NCBI GenBank assembly: GCA_963797115.1
Contig: CAWCOH010000002.1
Coordinates: 62,001 to 126,000 of the forward strand
Length of the DNA: 64,000 bases
Direction of reading: 5' to 3'
DNA from: AP-15 sp963797115
Lineage (GTDB): Bacteria > Pseudomonadota > Alphaproteobacteria > ATCC43930 > CGMCC-115725
In this document: piece by piece, positions 53,154 through 63,677 of the stretch
Layout of the letters: every line of letters begins with the position of its first letter
Numbering within the stretch: position 1 is the stretch's first letter
Program-made: the position numbers and the translations under genes
The notes under the pieces: generated by a model
What the model was told of the DNA's origin: nothing
Databases searched by the model: none
What the model saw: only the letters and a program-made list of their open reading frames with translations

Positions 53154-53438
53154 TCATTTTCCCCCATGAGCGTGAAATTGACCGGCATCATTGGTCGGCG
53201 GTGCGCTCGGATACCGGCGCCCACAAACGTGCGCGGGGCAGCAGGATCCGCCGTCGTACTCGCAACAACTGCGGAATTGATTCTCGACCGTCGCGATCCC
53301 GCGCTGCAGGTCGTACCGCACGCGCGCATTACCGAGCCAATGAATTGCTTCGATATCGCGCTGAAAGCGTATTGCATGCGCCGGACGCATTGTCTGGGCG
53401 GCCGCGGCCTGATAGTCAAACAGTGACGCGGCAACGAT
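53154..53438 (-). pseudogene. Unidentified island protein remnant
   Basis: A minus-strand frame contains AHAIRFQRDIEAIHWLGNAR and VRYDLQRGIATVENQF, natural-looking sequence without stops for about 40 codons, then degenerates into Cys-rich nonsense. It lies where such islands usually have a small hypothetical gene between the excisionase and the primase. I do not recognise the family. Confidence 0.4.
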
Positions 53439-53484
53439 TGCTGCGCGCCCCGGCAGGCGCGCCCTGGTGCCTTGTTCGCACGGG

Positions 53485-53882
53485 TCATCTCTCCGTGCAG
53501 TCCGTCAGGCCAGGGCGTCCCTGCCAGGGCGCCCTGGCTGCCTCATTTCGATCGCGGAGCGCGCAGTCGACGCCCGCTCCCGCTCGCTCGTCGCCGATCG
53601 GTTGGCGGTGGACGGGCGCGCGTTGGCGCTGCGGCACTTTTGGCCGCGACTTTCGCCGCACCGTACGGCGCTGCGGGACCGGGCAACGGCTTGCTGTTGC
53701 TCGTCGCCCGGCGAGGTAGGCGTCCAACGCGCCAATTCTGTAGACGACGATGCGCTCGCTCGGGCGCTCGAATTCCGGCCCCGTGCCCCGACATCGCATC
53801 TTTCGAGAGTGCTCTCGGCGAGCCCGAGATATTCGGCGGCCGCCCGCGTGCGCAGGCGTTTGCCTTCCGCTGCATCAGCCAT
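53485..53882 (-). pseudogene. AlpA/excisionase-type helix-turn-helix protein, frameshifted
   Basis: ATG 53882 gives MADAAEGKRLRTRAAAEYLG and LAESTLE, the first two helices of an AlpA-like small DNA-binding protein. The frame then breaks, and the next frame supplies MRCRGTGPEFERPSERIVVY and RIGALDAYLAGRRATAS, the wing and third helix. Such proteins regulate excision or are the first gene of integrated islands. Its position upstream of the primase and helicase remnants fits. No integrase gene is visible nearby. Confidence 0.72.
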
Positions 53883-54494
53883 GGTGCGGCTCCCGGCAAT
53901 CAACGATACCCGATGCTACCCGGGGCCGCCGTATGGTTAAAACAGACAAAACCTACGGTTCCCCCCAGGCACGGGGGTCACGGGACCCGTCGGTGGCGAA
54001 GCGCCACTACCGCGAGAAGCCGCCAGAGCAAAGCATGAGATCAATGGCTTAAGTGAACGCGGTGAAAATCCCACCAAAGCCTTGTGGGATAGCCCTTGTC
54101 TGTCAAATCCGATGTGGGACTAGGAATTGCGGGGCTCTGAGGGTGCGGTGAAAACCTGGTCGAAACCCCTCGGAAATACCCAGAAACCACGCACTCAGCC
54201 GGCGGAGGGAGACTGTTGGGCTGTCTGCCCGCCGCCCGGCGCTACCCTTCGCTCACAGCTGTGCCGTTGCACCATGGAGTGCGCCCTTTCGCGGGTCGAG
54301 TCGGGAGCCGCCGCGGGACGCGCGGGCAGATCAAAGAAGGCGGTATGCGCGTCAAGCGCGAGGCGGCACCGATGCTGATGGGGCCCCCAGACATGAAACA
54401 GCGGAGCAAGAACGCGCCCCGTTTTTGACACGGTGAAATGCGCAGCGGCATCGTGTTTGCTTAACAATCTGAGCGCGCACGGATCACGAGGGAA
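53883..54494. other. Stretch without a supportable gene
   Basis: About 600 bases at the upstream end of the decayed island. A 39-codon plus-strand frame from ATG 53934 is too short and featureless to call. I looked for a tRNA 3' end or integrase as an attachment point and found neither. Confidence 0.5.
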
Positions 54495-54686
54495 TTGGTG
54501 GACAGCGAAATACTCCTAAAGGGCGCTTACTCCGCGGATCAACCGTCAGCGGCTCGATGGCTCGGGGACCACTCCCCTTATAATTGGTCGGATGGAGCGT
54601 CTTTGACCGTCGTGTTGCTCCTGTCGCTCGGGTTCTGGTTCGTCATTTGGCAGGCCGTAGCCTCGCTGGCGTCAGCCTCCTTGTGA
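54495..54686 (+). CDS. Possible small membrane protein (63 aa)
   Basis: A frame from TTG 54495 (or GTG 54498) with GAGGGAA just upstream. The N-terminal 33 residues are polar (DSEILLKGAYSADQPSAARW) and the C-terminal half is one membrane helix (LTVVLLLSLGFWFVIWQAVA). There is no known family and no partner. The composition of the helix is natural, but the evidence is thin. Confidence 0.4.
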   Translation: MVDSEILLKGAYSADQPSAARWLGDHSPYNWSDGASLTVVLLLSLGFWFVIWQAVASLASASL

Positions 54687-55891
54687 TAGCTCTCACGAGC
54701 AAGACCCCCTCGCATCCACATCCGCGGCGGGATTCGCGATTTGAGGTCGAGCATTTTGGCCTGAGCACACAGATCTTCGATCCGCGCCAGATTTGACCGC
54801 GTTGCGGATCAGCCGTCGTATTTGATCGGTCGATCTGAGGTGTTGACCACCTAGCCGATCAGATAGCCGCGCGGGGTTCACGGCTTCGTCGCTCGGAGCG
54901 CTCTGGGGCTGGGTTGTTATCGCCTCCTTTGGCTTCGTTGTTTCGATCAGCCTAGTTGAGACCACGCGACCGGAGATAATCTGCCCGATGAAGACCCGTT
55001 GCGGTGCTCTCCGTCCGTAGGTACGAGATAGGTTTGCCACCCCTCGCTCTTGACGATGAGCTTCTTAGACAGCGGACCGGCCAACGCGTCAAGGATGCAC
55101 AATTTCTGCCAGAGGCAGGAAGTATCGAGGCCCTCGACCACCCGCCGGACGCGGCGCCGCAGCTGCATAAACGTCATCGCCGCCCTGCCTGCCGAATTGC
55201 TCGCTCGCCTCCGCGAAAGGCAGCGCCGACAAGCAACACCGGATGGGTCTTATCGGCGCCACGCCTCGCACGTGATGCCGCCCGGTGGCGATCGTGGCTC
55301 GCCCAATAACCCGGCCATCCCCTCCGGGCGCGGGAAGGTCAACAGCCCGAGCGGCGTTGCAATTCGGGGCAGCTGCCAGATGTCGCACCGAACAACCACG
55401 GGCTCTCGACAAGAAAAATAGAGTGCAGCCCGACGACAACGGCGATTAGAAGGATGGCTTTCCCACGCCGAAGGCGGGCGCGGCGACAATACAACCCGGC
55501 ACGGTGCGATACTCCGCGAAATCGCTGCTGGAGCCGCGTCAGCCGTTCAACCTTCGGGTCATCCCCCCGATGGGGACGCCAGCGCGCTGGCGTGGGCACC
55601 GTAACGGGCTCCCTTTGGTTCTGCACCCCACAACCATGAAATCGTAAAGATCGGGCAACACCGCCCCGCTGAGGATGGAACGGGCGAATAACCCGGTGTC
55701 GCATCCAAAGACTGTTAGTCTGTCGCCGCTCGTTGAGATCTAGGTTCCCAACCTTGCCCCCACCGCTAGCACCCGAGCGGTCGGACCGTCAACCGACGTC
55801 TGGAACTGGACCCTTTTCGACATTGAGAACTCAACTCGATGGTAAGCCATTGGCGAAATAGATGCGTGACCCCCACGTTTCGGAGTAGAAC
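54687..55891. other. Gene-poor stretch of 1.2 kb
   Basis: No frame has a recognisable family. A 76-codon minus-strand frame (54947-55177, MTFMQLRRRVRRVVEGLDTS) and a longer minus frame at 55339-55704 were considered and not called because of Arg-rich composition and missing start signals. This may be old mobile-element DNA. Confidence 0.45.
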
Positions 55892-56296
55892 ATGTATACT
55901 ACAAAGGTGCCGATCGCATCGACAGCGCTGAGCCTGTGGGCGCTCTCAGCCGGCGCAGTAACAGTGAGCCCCGAGAATGCGATGGGCGAGATCGGGCGCA
56001 ACGCCAGGGTCTGCGGTGTGGTCGCCTCCGCAGTCTATCAGGCGAACTCCCCGGCCGACCCAACATTTGTTACCCTCGTGAACGCCGACCAACCCAATGT
56101 GAACCGCGCATTAACTGCAGTGATCTACCGAAGCGATCGAGCAAAGTTCGGCAGCGCTCCCGAAACGTCGCTCGAAGGAAAGCGCATGTGCGTGATAGGG
56201 TTCGTCAGGCTTCTTCCGGCAAAGGCCGAAATGATCCTGAGCACCTCGAAGCAGGTGTTCTATCTTACTCCGCCCAGCGTAGCAGAGCTAAAATAA
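55892..56296 (+). CDS. Exported OB-fold-like hypothetical protein (134 aa)
   Basis: The N-terminus (VPIASTALSLWALSAGAVTV) looks like a weak signal peptide. The rest, IGRNARVCGVVASAVYQANS, PTFVTLVNADQPNVNRALTA, VIYRSDRAKFG, LEGKRMCVIGFVRLL and EMILSTSKQVFYL, has the strand order of the OB-fold domains related to nucleic-acid-binding tRNA_anti-like folds that occur in small secreted proteins of alphaproteobacteria. Two Cys (ARVCGVV and RMCVIG) could form a disulfide. It stands alone; the function is unknown. Confidence 0.72.
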   Translation: MYTTKVPIASTALSLWALSAGAVTVSPENAMGEIGRNARVCGVVASAVYQANSPADPTFVTLVNADQPNVNRALTAVIYRSDRAKFGSAPETSLEGKRMCVIGFVRLLPAKAEMILSTSKQVFYLTPPSVAELK

Positions 56297-56537
56297 GGCG
56301 TTCGGCCTAGGCGGGACCGGCCGCCGCTGCACCCGATGCGCGTCGCTCTGGGGTATTTGGGGGAAGCCTCGGGAGGACCGCTCGCCTTAGATTTCGGCGT
56401 TCGCGCCCACCCAGAACAAACTCGCGGTTCGCCCAACTCCGCTCTTGAACGCGGGGGGACACCAGCCCTGTCAACGATCCAGTAACCAAGTCGTGAGAAA
56501 GATGGCTCCTGTCAGTGTGACGGGGGGACATCGTGCC

Positions 56538-56735
56538 ATGAACAATTTGCCAAATTGGGCCTTGTGGATCATCGCGGCGGCCGTCGGAGTGAGCCCAGAG
56601 CTGGCGATCCTCTAAGTTTGCCCGATTGCCCGGCTGCTTCATCGCATACTTTGGCCGCATCCGGAGGTGGCGGCTCGGTCAGGAAGAGAGCCGGCGCACC
56701 CAGAAGCGGCCGTTGCTGCAGCGCCGCCAGTGTGA
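56538..56735 (+). pseudogene. Small membrane protein interrupted by an ochre codon
   Basis: ATG 56538 gives MNNLPNWALWIIAAAVGVSP and ELAIL, then TAA at 56613. Reading through it, the same frame continues VCPIARLLHRILWPHPEVAA for 39 codons to TGA at 56733. The first part resembles the N-terminus of the next gene (LPAWAQLSIITVAVLVSP), so the two are tandem duplicates and this one has lost its frame by one substitution. Confidence 0.5.
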
Positions 56736-56808
56736 CGAGGCGCCCCGGACGTGTTGATGGCCGCCTTGGTGCTAGACAGCTACGATCAAAGTAAGTGAGC
56801 AGGAAGTC

Positions 56809-57024
56809 ATGAGCCTCCCCGCGTGGGCGCAATTGTCCATCATTACGGTCGCCGTTCTGGTCAGCCCCGTGTTGGCGTTCTTGGTGGCAATCGCGATCGA
56901 GATCCTGATCGGTCTGCTGGTCGAGGCCGGTGCGCCCGCCCTCACCGCCCTCGCTGCCGCGGGGGCCATCGGATCGCCCTTGTTTCGCAGGCTGCGCGGC
57001 CGCCCAAAAGGCTATCCCAACTGA
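56809..57024 (+). CDS. Small hydrophobic membrane protein (71 aa)
   Basis: ATG 56809 with GCAGGAAG upstream. Two hydrophobic segments (LSIITVAVLVSPVLAFLVAI and ALTALAAAGAIG) flank EIL and end in a basic cytosolic tail (RRLRGRPKGYPN). Small proteins that open with a LPxWAQ segment before a membrane helix occur in Hyphomicrobiales, but I know no function. It is probably a duplicate of the interrupted gene 73 bases upstream. Confidence 0.6.
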   Translation: MSLPAWAQLSIITVAVLVSPVLAFLVAIAIEILIGLLVEAGAPALTALAAAGAIGSPLFRRLRGRPKGYPN

Positions 57025-57249
57025 GATGTGAGAACATGTCGTGAACGTACCGCCCGGCGAGGAGACCGCCCTATCAGGCGCTGATCCCGCCCCATCCCCG
57101 CCCCTTTGCGCTGGCCCCAGGCGATCCGATACCCAAGGCGCACGTGTGTCAGTCCTCTGGTGAATTCTTTGTTCGTATCCGTCGGTAGAGGTTTTGCAAA
57201 CAATAAACCCTGCTGGCGCCGGGTTAGCCGCAAAATGACCGGCGGCCGG

Positions 57250-58326
57250 TCAGTCGAACGGCGTCAGCCGCTCGCCACGTAGCCGGTGGTAGGCCTTTGC
57301 CACTTGGCGTTTTAGCCCAAGGCTCAGGCCGCGCCCGGTCCGGGAGTTGGCGGCGGTGATCCCCCAGCGCTCCCGCCGCTTGGGGAGCCAAAGCTTCTTA
57401 TAAGCATCGTCGCCGCGGCCGAAGGTGATCTCGCGCGGCCGGTCGGCGCTCAATATTCGCTCCGTCATCTCCATGGTGAGCAACGTGCCGAGCGACAGAT
57501 CGTCGAATCGCTTGTCATGGGCGAGTTTGTAGATGACTGCGCGGCCATGCCACAAGATCCAGAATTGCGCTGCGGCGGGCTCCCCGTCGATGTAATAGAT
57601 ACCAAGGCGCAGAGCCCCCAATTCGGCGGCGAGGCGGATCAGCGCTGGAATGAGCCGGGGGAAGTCCTCGGATGGCTTCCAACTCGCAGCGTAGACCGTC
57701 TGGTAATCGACGATAGCCTGACTTATGCTCGTAGTATCGGCGAAAAAGGCTTTGGTCAGGTGACCGTCCTGCTCCACCCGGCGTAGCTTGCGCCGCCACG
57801 TGTTGCGCAGTTCCGAGGGTCTCGCGGCGACGTAATCGGCGAAACTCAACGCCTCCGTATCCTCGTACCACGTTCCGGAATGAAACCTGCACTCCACGAA
57901 CGGGCCAGCGCGGCGGAGAGCCTGCACGGCGCTGAGATAGCTTGGGTGACACGGGTCAAGCTCAGAGAGATTGAGGCAATCCCAGCGCGGCCGTTCGGCA
58001 AGAATTTCCGCGAGGATCGCATCGAGCCCGGCATCGAGATTCGCCCCGGAGCGGTGTAGAATCTCGTGCTCGACGCTGTACGCATTAGCTAAGCTGACGA
58101 GCCGCCGCCCCGGTCCGCTTACTGCGGTCCGAAGCAGGAGCGCGACCACTGGGCTCGGTCGCTCGTCGGTGTAGAGACGGATTTCCGTCCCGGGCGGCAA
58201 ACCGCAGCGCGCCATCAAATCAAACCACGCGGGCAAGGCAAAAAAGCTGTCGTTGGCGGCAGCATCAAACAAGCAAGCAAGACCGTTCGGCAATCGCTGA
58301 AAATCCGGATTTCGGTATAGTGGCAT
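57250..58326 (-). CDS. GNAT-fold (Acetyltransf_6 / FemAB-like) protein, exopolysaccharide cluster (358 aa)
   Basis: A double-GNAT, CelD/BcsL-like cytosolic protein thought to acylate or modify a polysaccharide precursor. The family's core is SELRNTWRRKLRRVEQDGHL, LGIYYIDGEPAAAQFWILWH, AVIYKLAHDKRFDDLSLGTL and LTMEMTERIL, ending with the typical DAYKKLWLPKRRERWGI. ATG 58326 is the first start. It faces the same way as the glycosyltransferase at 58860 but is 533 bases away. A second gene of the same superfamily is at 60179, so the cluster carries two. Confidence 0.85.
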   Translation of the reverse strand: MPLYRNPDFQRLPNGLACLFDAAANDSFFALPAWFDLMARCGLPPGTEIRLYTDERPSPVVALLLRTAVSGPGRRLVSLANAYSVEHEILHRSGANLDAGLDAILAEILAERPRWDCLNLSELDPCHPSYLSAVQALRRAGPFVECRFHSGTWYEDTEALSFADYVAARPSELRNTWRRKLRRVEQDGHLTKAFFADTTSISQAIVDYQTVYAASWKPSEDFPRLIPALIRLAAELGALRLGIYYIDGEPAAAQFWILWHGRAVIYKLAHDKRFDDLSLGTLLTMEMTERILSADRPREITFGRGDDAYKKLWLPKRRERWGITAANSRTGRGLSLGLKRQVAKAYHRLRGERLTPFD

Positions 58327-58859
58327 CAGGCAATGCTAACGTCGTCACATTTGGTCGGACTCGGCAGGTGCCGGTAATCACCTTTACGAGGTTATATCCG
58401 AGCGGGGCACGGTCCCAGCACGGGATTTCGTCGAGACCCGCTTGCTCTAGCTGGTCGAAAGCGGAGCGGTTGGCGCCATGTCGTCGCACATTGTCCGTGG
58501 TTTCCGTACGGAAACGCTCTCGTCGCCCGGGTTATCATCACCGCCCGCGGCACCGATCTCAACATCAACGCCCAACACGCCGTCTCCTCAAGCGGACCCA
58601 CCGAGTGGCGCGGCGAGCGGGTGGGCTGATTGCAGAGTCGCGCGGCCTGCGGAGGCGGCTGGCGTTTCGGAGTTGTCTCGGTTGACCACATCGTCGCGCT
58701 GAATTGTCATCGCCTTGTCGAGGCCTTGGTTGGGTCACCGAAGCCGATCTCGCTATTATTGATGAGGGACCGGAGCGAGCCGCTGATGGGGAGATTGCGC
58801 TGTTTCACGAGGTCTACAGAAGGACGGACGGCGCGCGTCAATCAAGGGGCGGCGGCCGG
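58327..58859. other. Stretch without a supportable gene inside the polysaccharide cluster
   Basis: About 530 bases. A plus-strand piece near 58735-58860 (VTEADLAIIDEGPERAADGE) reads naturally but has no start or family; it may be the end of a lost gene. Nothing else is supported. Confidence 0.45.
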
Positions 58860-60065
58860 CTAACGCCCCACAAGCCGGCTGTATACTTCGGTGTAGCGCG
58901 CCACGCTGTGCGCCCATGAGCGTTCGGTATCGATAAACTGGATTGCCCGGGCCCGAATGCGCGGCCACGCAGCTTGGTCGGCGAGCGCTGTCATCACTCC
59001 CTCCGCCAGACGTTTCGCGTCGTCCGGCGGGAAGAGGTAGCCGGTCTCGCGGTCGCGGATCAGTTCACGATGACCGCCGACGCTCGAGGCGACGACGACG
59101 CGCTCCTGGGCCATGGCCTCGAGCGGCTTGAGCGGCGTCACCAACTCGGTGAGCCGAATCGAAACGCGTGGAAAGACAAGTAGATCGGCCAGGTCATAGT
59201 AACGCCGTATCTGCTCGTGCACGATCCGTCCGGTAAAAACGACACTATCGCCGATACCGAGTTCTCGGGCCAGCTTATGCAACGCGGCTTCCTCTGGGCC
59301 GCCTCCGGCGAGGAGCAAAGCAACGTTGGCCCCGCGCTGGCGCAGCAAGGGAAAGGCGCGCAGCAACAAGTGCAGTCCCTCGTAGAAATAGAACGAGCCA
59401 AAGAAGGCGAGAACGGTCTTGCCCGTAAGGCCTAACCGCCCGGCGAGCGCGCGGTCAGGAATGCCGGGGCCGCTAAAGGCGTCGCGATCGACCGCGTTGG
59501 GAATGATTGTCACCCTTTCTTCCGGGATGCCGCGGGCGGTTACATCCTCCCGCAAGCCCTGACAAATCGTCGTCACCGCATCGGCGCGGCGAAGAGCGTG
59601 GGTTTCGAGCAGTTGCGCCGCGCGATACCTCAGATCGGCGGCGCGGTAGGCGCCGTTGTTTGCTACCGCATCCTCCCACAGCGATCGCACTTCATACACG
59701 ACGGGCAAGCCGTTCCGGCGACCGGCGCGGATCGCCGGCAATGCGTTGAGCACGGGCGAGTGGGCATGCAAAATATCGGGCCGCACTTCAGCGACGACCT
59801 CATCGAGGCGGCGGCCGAGGTCGCTGACGATCATCAGCTCGCGAGCCCATGGCAGTCTTGCAGCAAGACCGCTCGGCCTCGGCGTGCGCAGAAATTCCCA
59901 CTCGCCGATCTGCTCGCGGGCGGGGCCCGGCGCATAGTGCTTGCCGCTCGTCAGCAGCACCGGCTCCCATCCCAACGCTCGCTGCTGGTTGACGATACCG
60001 AGAGTGCGGATCACATAGCCGCTCTGCAGCGGCAGAGAATGGTCGAGAATGTGCAGAATCCGCAT
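58860..60065 (-). CDS. Glycosyltransferase of exosortase-A-associated type (401 aa)
   Basis: A GT-B (family 4-like) enzyme. I chose ATG 60065, which opens MRILHILDHSLPLQSGYVIR, the characteristic start of glycosyltransferases tied to PEP-CTERM/exosortase-A exopolysaccharide loci; a start at 60194 would add 43 unrelated residues. Further landmarks: PDILHAHSPVLNALPA, VTIIPNAVDRDAFS, LAFFGSFYFYEGLHLLLRAF, GGPEEAALHKLA and VTPLKPLEAMAQERVVVASS (the nucleotide-sugar-binding E). It adds a sugar to the growing repeat unit at the cytosolic membrane face. Acceptor and sugar are unknown. Confidence 0.92.
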   Translation of the reverse strand: MRILHILDHSLPLQSGYVIRTLGIVNQQRALGWEPVLLTSGKHYAPGPAREQIGEWEFLRTPRPSGLAARLPWARELMIVSDLGRRLDEVVAEVRPDILHAHSPVLNALPAIRAGRRNGLPVVYEVRSLWEDAVANNGAYRAADLRYRAAQLLETHALRRADAVTTICQGLREDVTARGIPEERVTIIPNAVDRDAFSGPGIPDRALAGRLGLTGKTVLAFFGSFYFYEGLHLLLRAFPLLRQRGANVALLLAGGGPEEAALHKLARELGIGDSVVFTGRIVHEQIRRYYDLADLLVFPRVSIRLTELVTPLKPLEAMAQERVVVASSVGGHRELIRDRETGYLFPPDDAKRLAEGVMTALADQAAWPRIRARAIQFIDTERSWAHSVARYTEVYSRLVGR

Positions 60066-60178
60066 AGCTTCGTGTGGGTTTGTTAGTAATCGTAGAGCAC
60101 GATAGCGGGACCGCGTGGCGCCCGAGTTCGTAGCCGCCTGATATACGCCAATTGGGGCCTCGTGCCGAAAGGTATCCC

Positions 60179-61375
60179 GTGCCGGAGCGCGCAAGCATCG
60201 TCGACGAAGTGGAGTTCCGCCGTGAACCGTTGCCGCCGCCGACAGCTCTCGAGCGCGAATGGCGAACTCTCGAAACCTTCGCCCAACCGACCTTCTTTAC
60301 GTCTTGGCATTGGATCGGAACGCTGCTCGCCGCCCTGCCGAGAACCCGACTGCCCAGCTTATTGCGCGGGGTAGCGGGTGACAGGACGGTCGCGCTGGCT
60401 CTGCTTGGCGCCGGCGTCAGCCGTCGCCGGAACGGGATAGTTCGCTCTCGTGGTTTCTACCTCAACGAAACGGGAGATGCACACTTTGACGCGCTCACGA
60501 TCGAGCACAACGGGATCCTCGCCGCGGCCGGACGCGAGGCAGCTGTTTTCGACGCCGTCCTCGCTTGGTTCGCTGGACAGCGCGAGGAGGCGGACGAGCT
60601 CCATTTCAGCGGCTCGCTAATGCGCCCGCCGGAAGAAGCCGTGGAGGGGCGTGGCCTTGGTCGGGTCGAGTCCGTCATGCCGTCCTACTCCGTCGATCTC
60701 AGTCGGCTGTCGCCGAGCGGCGAACTCGATCCGGTGCTCAGCGCCAATGCGCGCCAGCAGCTCCGGCGCGCGTTTCGGCAGTTCGAACAAGCCGGCCCGC
60801 TACAACTGAGCAGGGCGAAAACCGCGAGTGAAGCACTAGATTTTTTCGCCGGACTAAAAATGCTGCATTGCGCCTCTTGGGAGCGCCGGAAAAAAGCGCA
60901 TGCGTTCACCCACGCCTTTTTCGAGCCGTTCCACCGGCAATTGATCGAGCGCAGCTTCACTGAGGACGGTGTGCAGCTGCTCAAGGCGACGGTCGGCGAC
61001 CGGGTTATCGGCTATCTCTATAATTTCCGTCTGGGAGCCCGGATTTATGCGTATCAGAGCGGGTTTGCCGAGGCCGGCCGGCGCGAGCGGCCCGGTATCG
61101 TCACCCATGCCTTGGCCATCCGACACGCCTTCTGCTCGGGGGCCGCTGTCTACGAGTTGATGGCGGGGCGCAACCGACTGAAGCAAAGCTTTGCAACTCG
61201 GTGCGAGCCGATGCTGTGGCAGATCTTTCAGCAGCCGCGCCTGGCGTTCCGGCTGGAACATCTCGGCCGACGCCTGAAGTACGCTCTTGACTTGCAAAAG
61301 CCCTTGTCGGCGGTACAACAAAAAGATACGGAAATTGCCCCACCCGACCGGCCAGGGGTTGAACTCGCCGCTTAG
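60179..61375 (+). CDS. GNAT-fold (Acetyltransf_6 / BioF2-like) protein (398 aa)
   Basis: GTG 60179, with AAAGG seven bases upstream, is the most likely start. Core segments: QPTFFTSWHWIGTLLAAL, VLSANARQQLRRAFRQFEQA, HCASWERRKKAHAFTHAFFE, LLKATVGDRVIGYLYNFRLG, IYAYQSGFAEAGRRERPGIV and a C-terminal YELMAGRNRLKQSFA. It is divergent from the glycosyltransferase with a short gap and lies 13 bases before the epimerase, so it opens the plus-strand half of the cluster. It probably modifies a sugar or lipid-linked intermediate; the acyl donor is unknown. Confidence 0.85.
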   Translation: MPERASIVDEVEFRREPLPPPTALEREWRTLETFAQPTFFTSWHWIGTLLAALPRTRLPSLLRGVAGDRTVALALLGAGVSRRRNGIVRSRGFYLNETGDAHFDALTIEHNGILAAAGREAAVFDAVLAWFAGQREEADELHFSGSLMRPPEEAVEGRGLGRVESVMPSYSVDLSRLSPSGELDPVLSANARQQLRRAFRQFEQAGPLQLSRAKTASEALDFFAGLKMLHCASWERRKKAHAFTHAFFEPFHRQLIERSFTEDGVQLLKATVGDRVIGYLYNFRLGARIYAYQSGFAEAGRRERPGIVTHALAIRHAFCSGAAVYELMAGRNRLKQSFATRCEPMLWQIFQQPRLAFRLEHLGRRLKYALDLQKPLSAVQQKDTEIAPPDRPGVELAA

Positions 61376-61388
61376 CGCCAGGAGGGTT

Positions 61389-62363
61389 ATGTCCATTATT
61401 CTCACCGGCGCGGCCGGGTTCATTGGCTTCCATGTCGCCGAGGCTCTGCTCGATCGCGGTGAGCAGGTAGTAGGTATCGACAATCTTAACGATTACTACG
61501 ACGTGCGCTTGAAGAAGGCGCGCCTTGACCGGCTGCGCGCCTGCCGAGGGTTCGCCTTCGCCGAGCTCGATGTGGCAGATCGGCGCGGCATTCTTGGGCT
61601 CGTTGAAAGCCGCCGCGATCTGCGCAGTATCATCCATCTGGCGGCGCAGGCCGGGGTACGCTATTCGCTCGAAAACCCCTACGCCTATATCGACACCAAC
61701 GTGATGGGCACGCTGGTAATGTTCGAGGCGGCGCGGCGGATCGATGGGCTGACGGGCATCACCTACGCCTCCTCCTCCTCGGTATACGGCGCCAATCGCC
61801 GGCAGCCGTTCGGTGTCGACGACCGGGTCGATCAGCCGGTGTCGCTTTATGCCGCCACCAAGCGCAGTTGCGAGCTTTTGGCGCACACTTACAGCCACCT
61901 TTACGGTCTGCCGGCAACCGGGTTGCGGTACTTCACCGTCTATGGCCCGTGGGGGCGTCCGGATATGGCCGCCTATCTGTTTACCAGCGCCATTCTCGCT
62001 GGCCGGCCGATCAAGGTCTTCAACCATGGCAGGATGGCCCGCGACTTTACCTATATCGACGACATCGTCGCCGGCACAATTGCCGCGCATGACCGCCCGC
62101 CGGCAGACGACGTTCGCCACCGGATCTACAACCTGGGCAATCACCGGCCCGAGAAGCTGCTCGACTTCATTGCCGTCATCGAGCGGGCGCTCGGCCGCAC
62201 CGCGCGAAAAGAGCTAGTGCCGTTGCAGCCCGGCGACGTGCCCGAAAGCTTTGCCGATATCGCGGCGTCACGCCGCGACCTCGGCTTCGACCCGAAGACG
62301 ACGATCGAGGTCGGAGTTGTCCGCTTCGTCGAGTGGTATAAGGACTACCATGGGGTAGATTGA
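61389..62363 (+). CDS. NAD-dependent UDP-glucuronate 4-epimerase family protein (324 aa)
   Basis: A short-chain dehydrogenase/reductase-fold sugar-nucleotide epimerase. ATG 61389 has GGAGGG six bases upstream. Key residues: the NAD site TGAAGFIGFHVAEAL, Ser/Tyr/Lys of the active site in SSSSVYGAN and YAATKRSCELLAH, and the UDP-binding YFTVYGPWGRPDMA. The segment DNLNDYYDVRLKKARL is typical of the glucuronate-epimerase branch, which would give UDP-galacturonate. It lies 32 bases before the nucleotide-sugar dehydrogenase that can supply its substrate. Confidence 0.93.
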   Translation: MSIILTGAAGFIGFHVAEALLDRGEQVVGIDNLNDYYDVRLKKARLDRLRACRGFAFAELDVADRRGILGLVESRRDLRSIIHLAAQAGVRYSLENPYAYIDTNVMGTLVMFEAARRIDGLTGITYASSSSVYGANRRQPFGVDDRVDQPVSLYAATKRSCELLAHTYSHLYGLPATGLRYFTVYGPWGRPDMAAYLFTSAILAGRPIKVFNHGRMARDFTYIDDIVAGTIAAHDRPPADDVRHRIYNLGNHRPEKLLDFIAVIERALGRTARKELVPLQPGDVPESFADIAASRRDLGFDPKTTIEVGVVRFVEWYKDYHGVD

Positions 62364-62395
62364 TCGCGGCACCACTCGGGACCAGCCACCTTATC

Positions 62396-63677
<1,282 letters not shown>

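Noticed and set aside
53883..54494. tRNA or attachment site at the end of the primase island
   Set aside because: I read both strands for a T-arm/CCA end and for terminal repeats and found neither.
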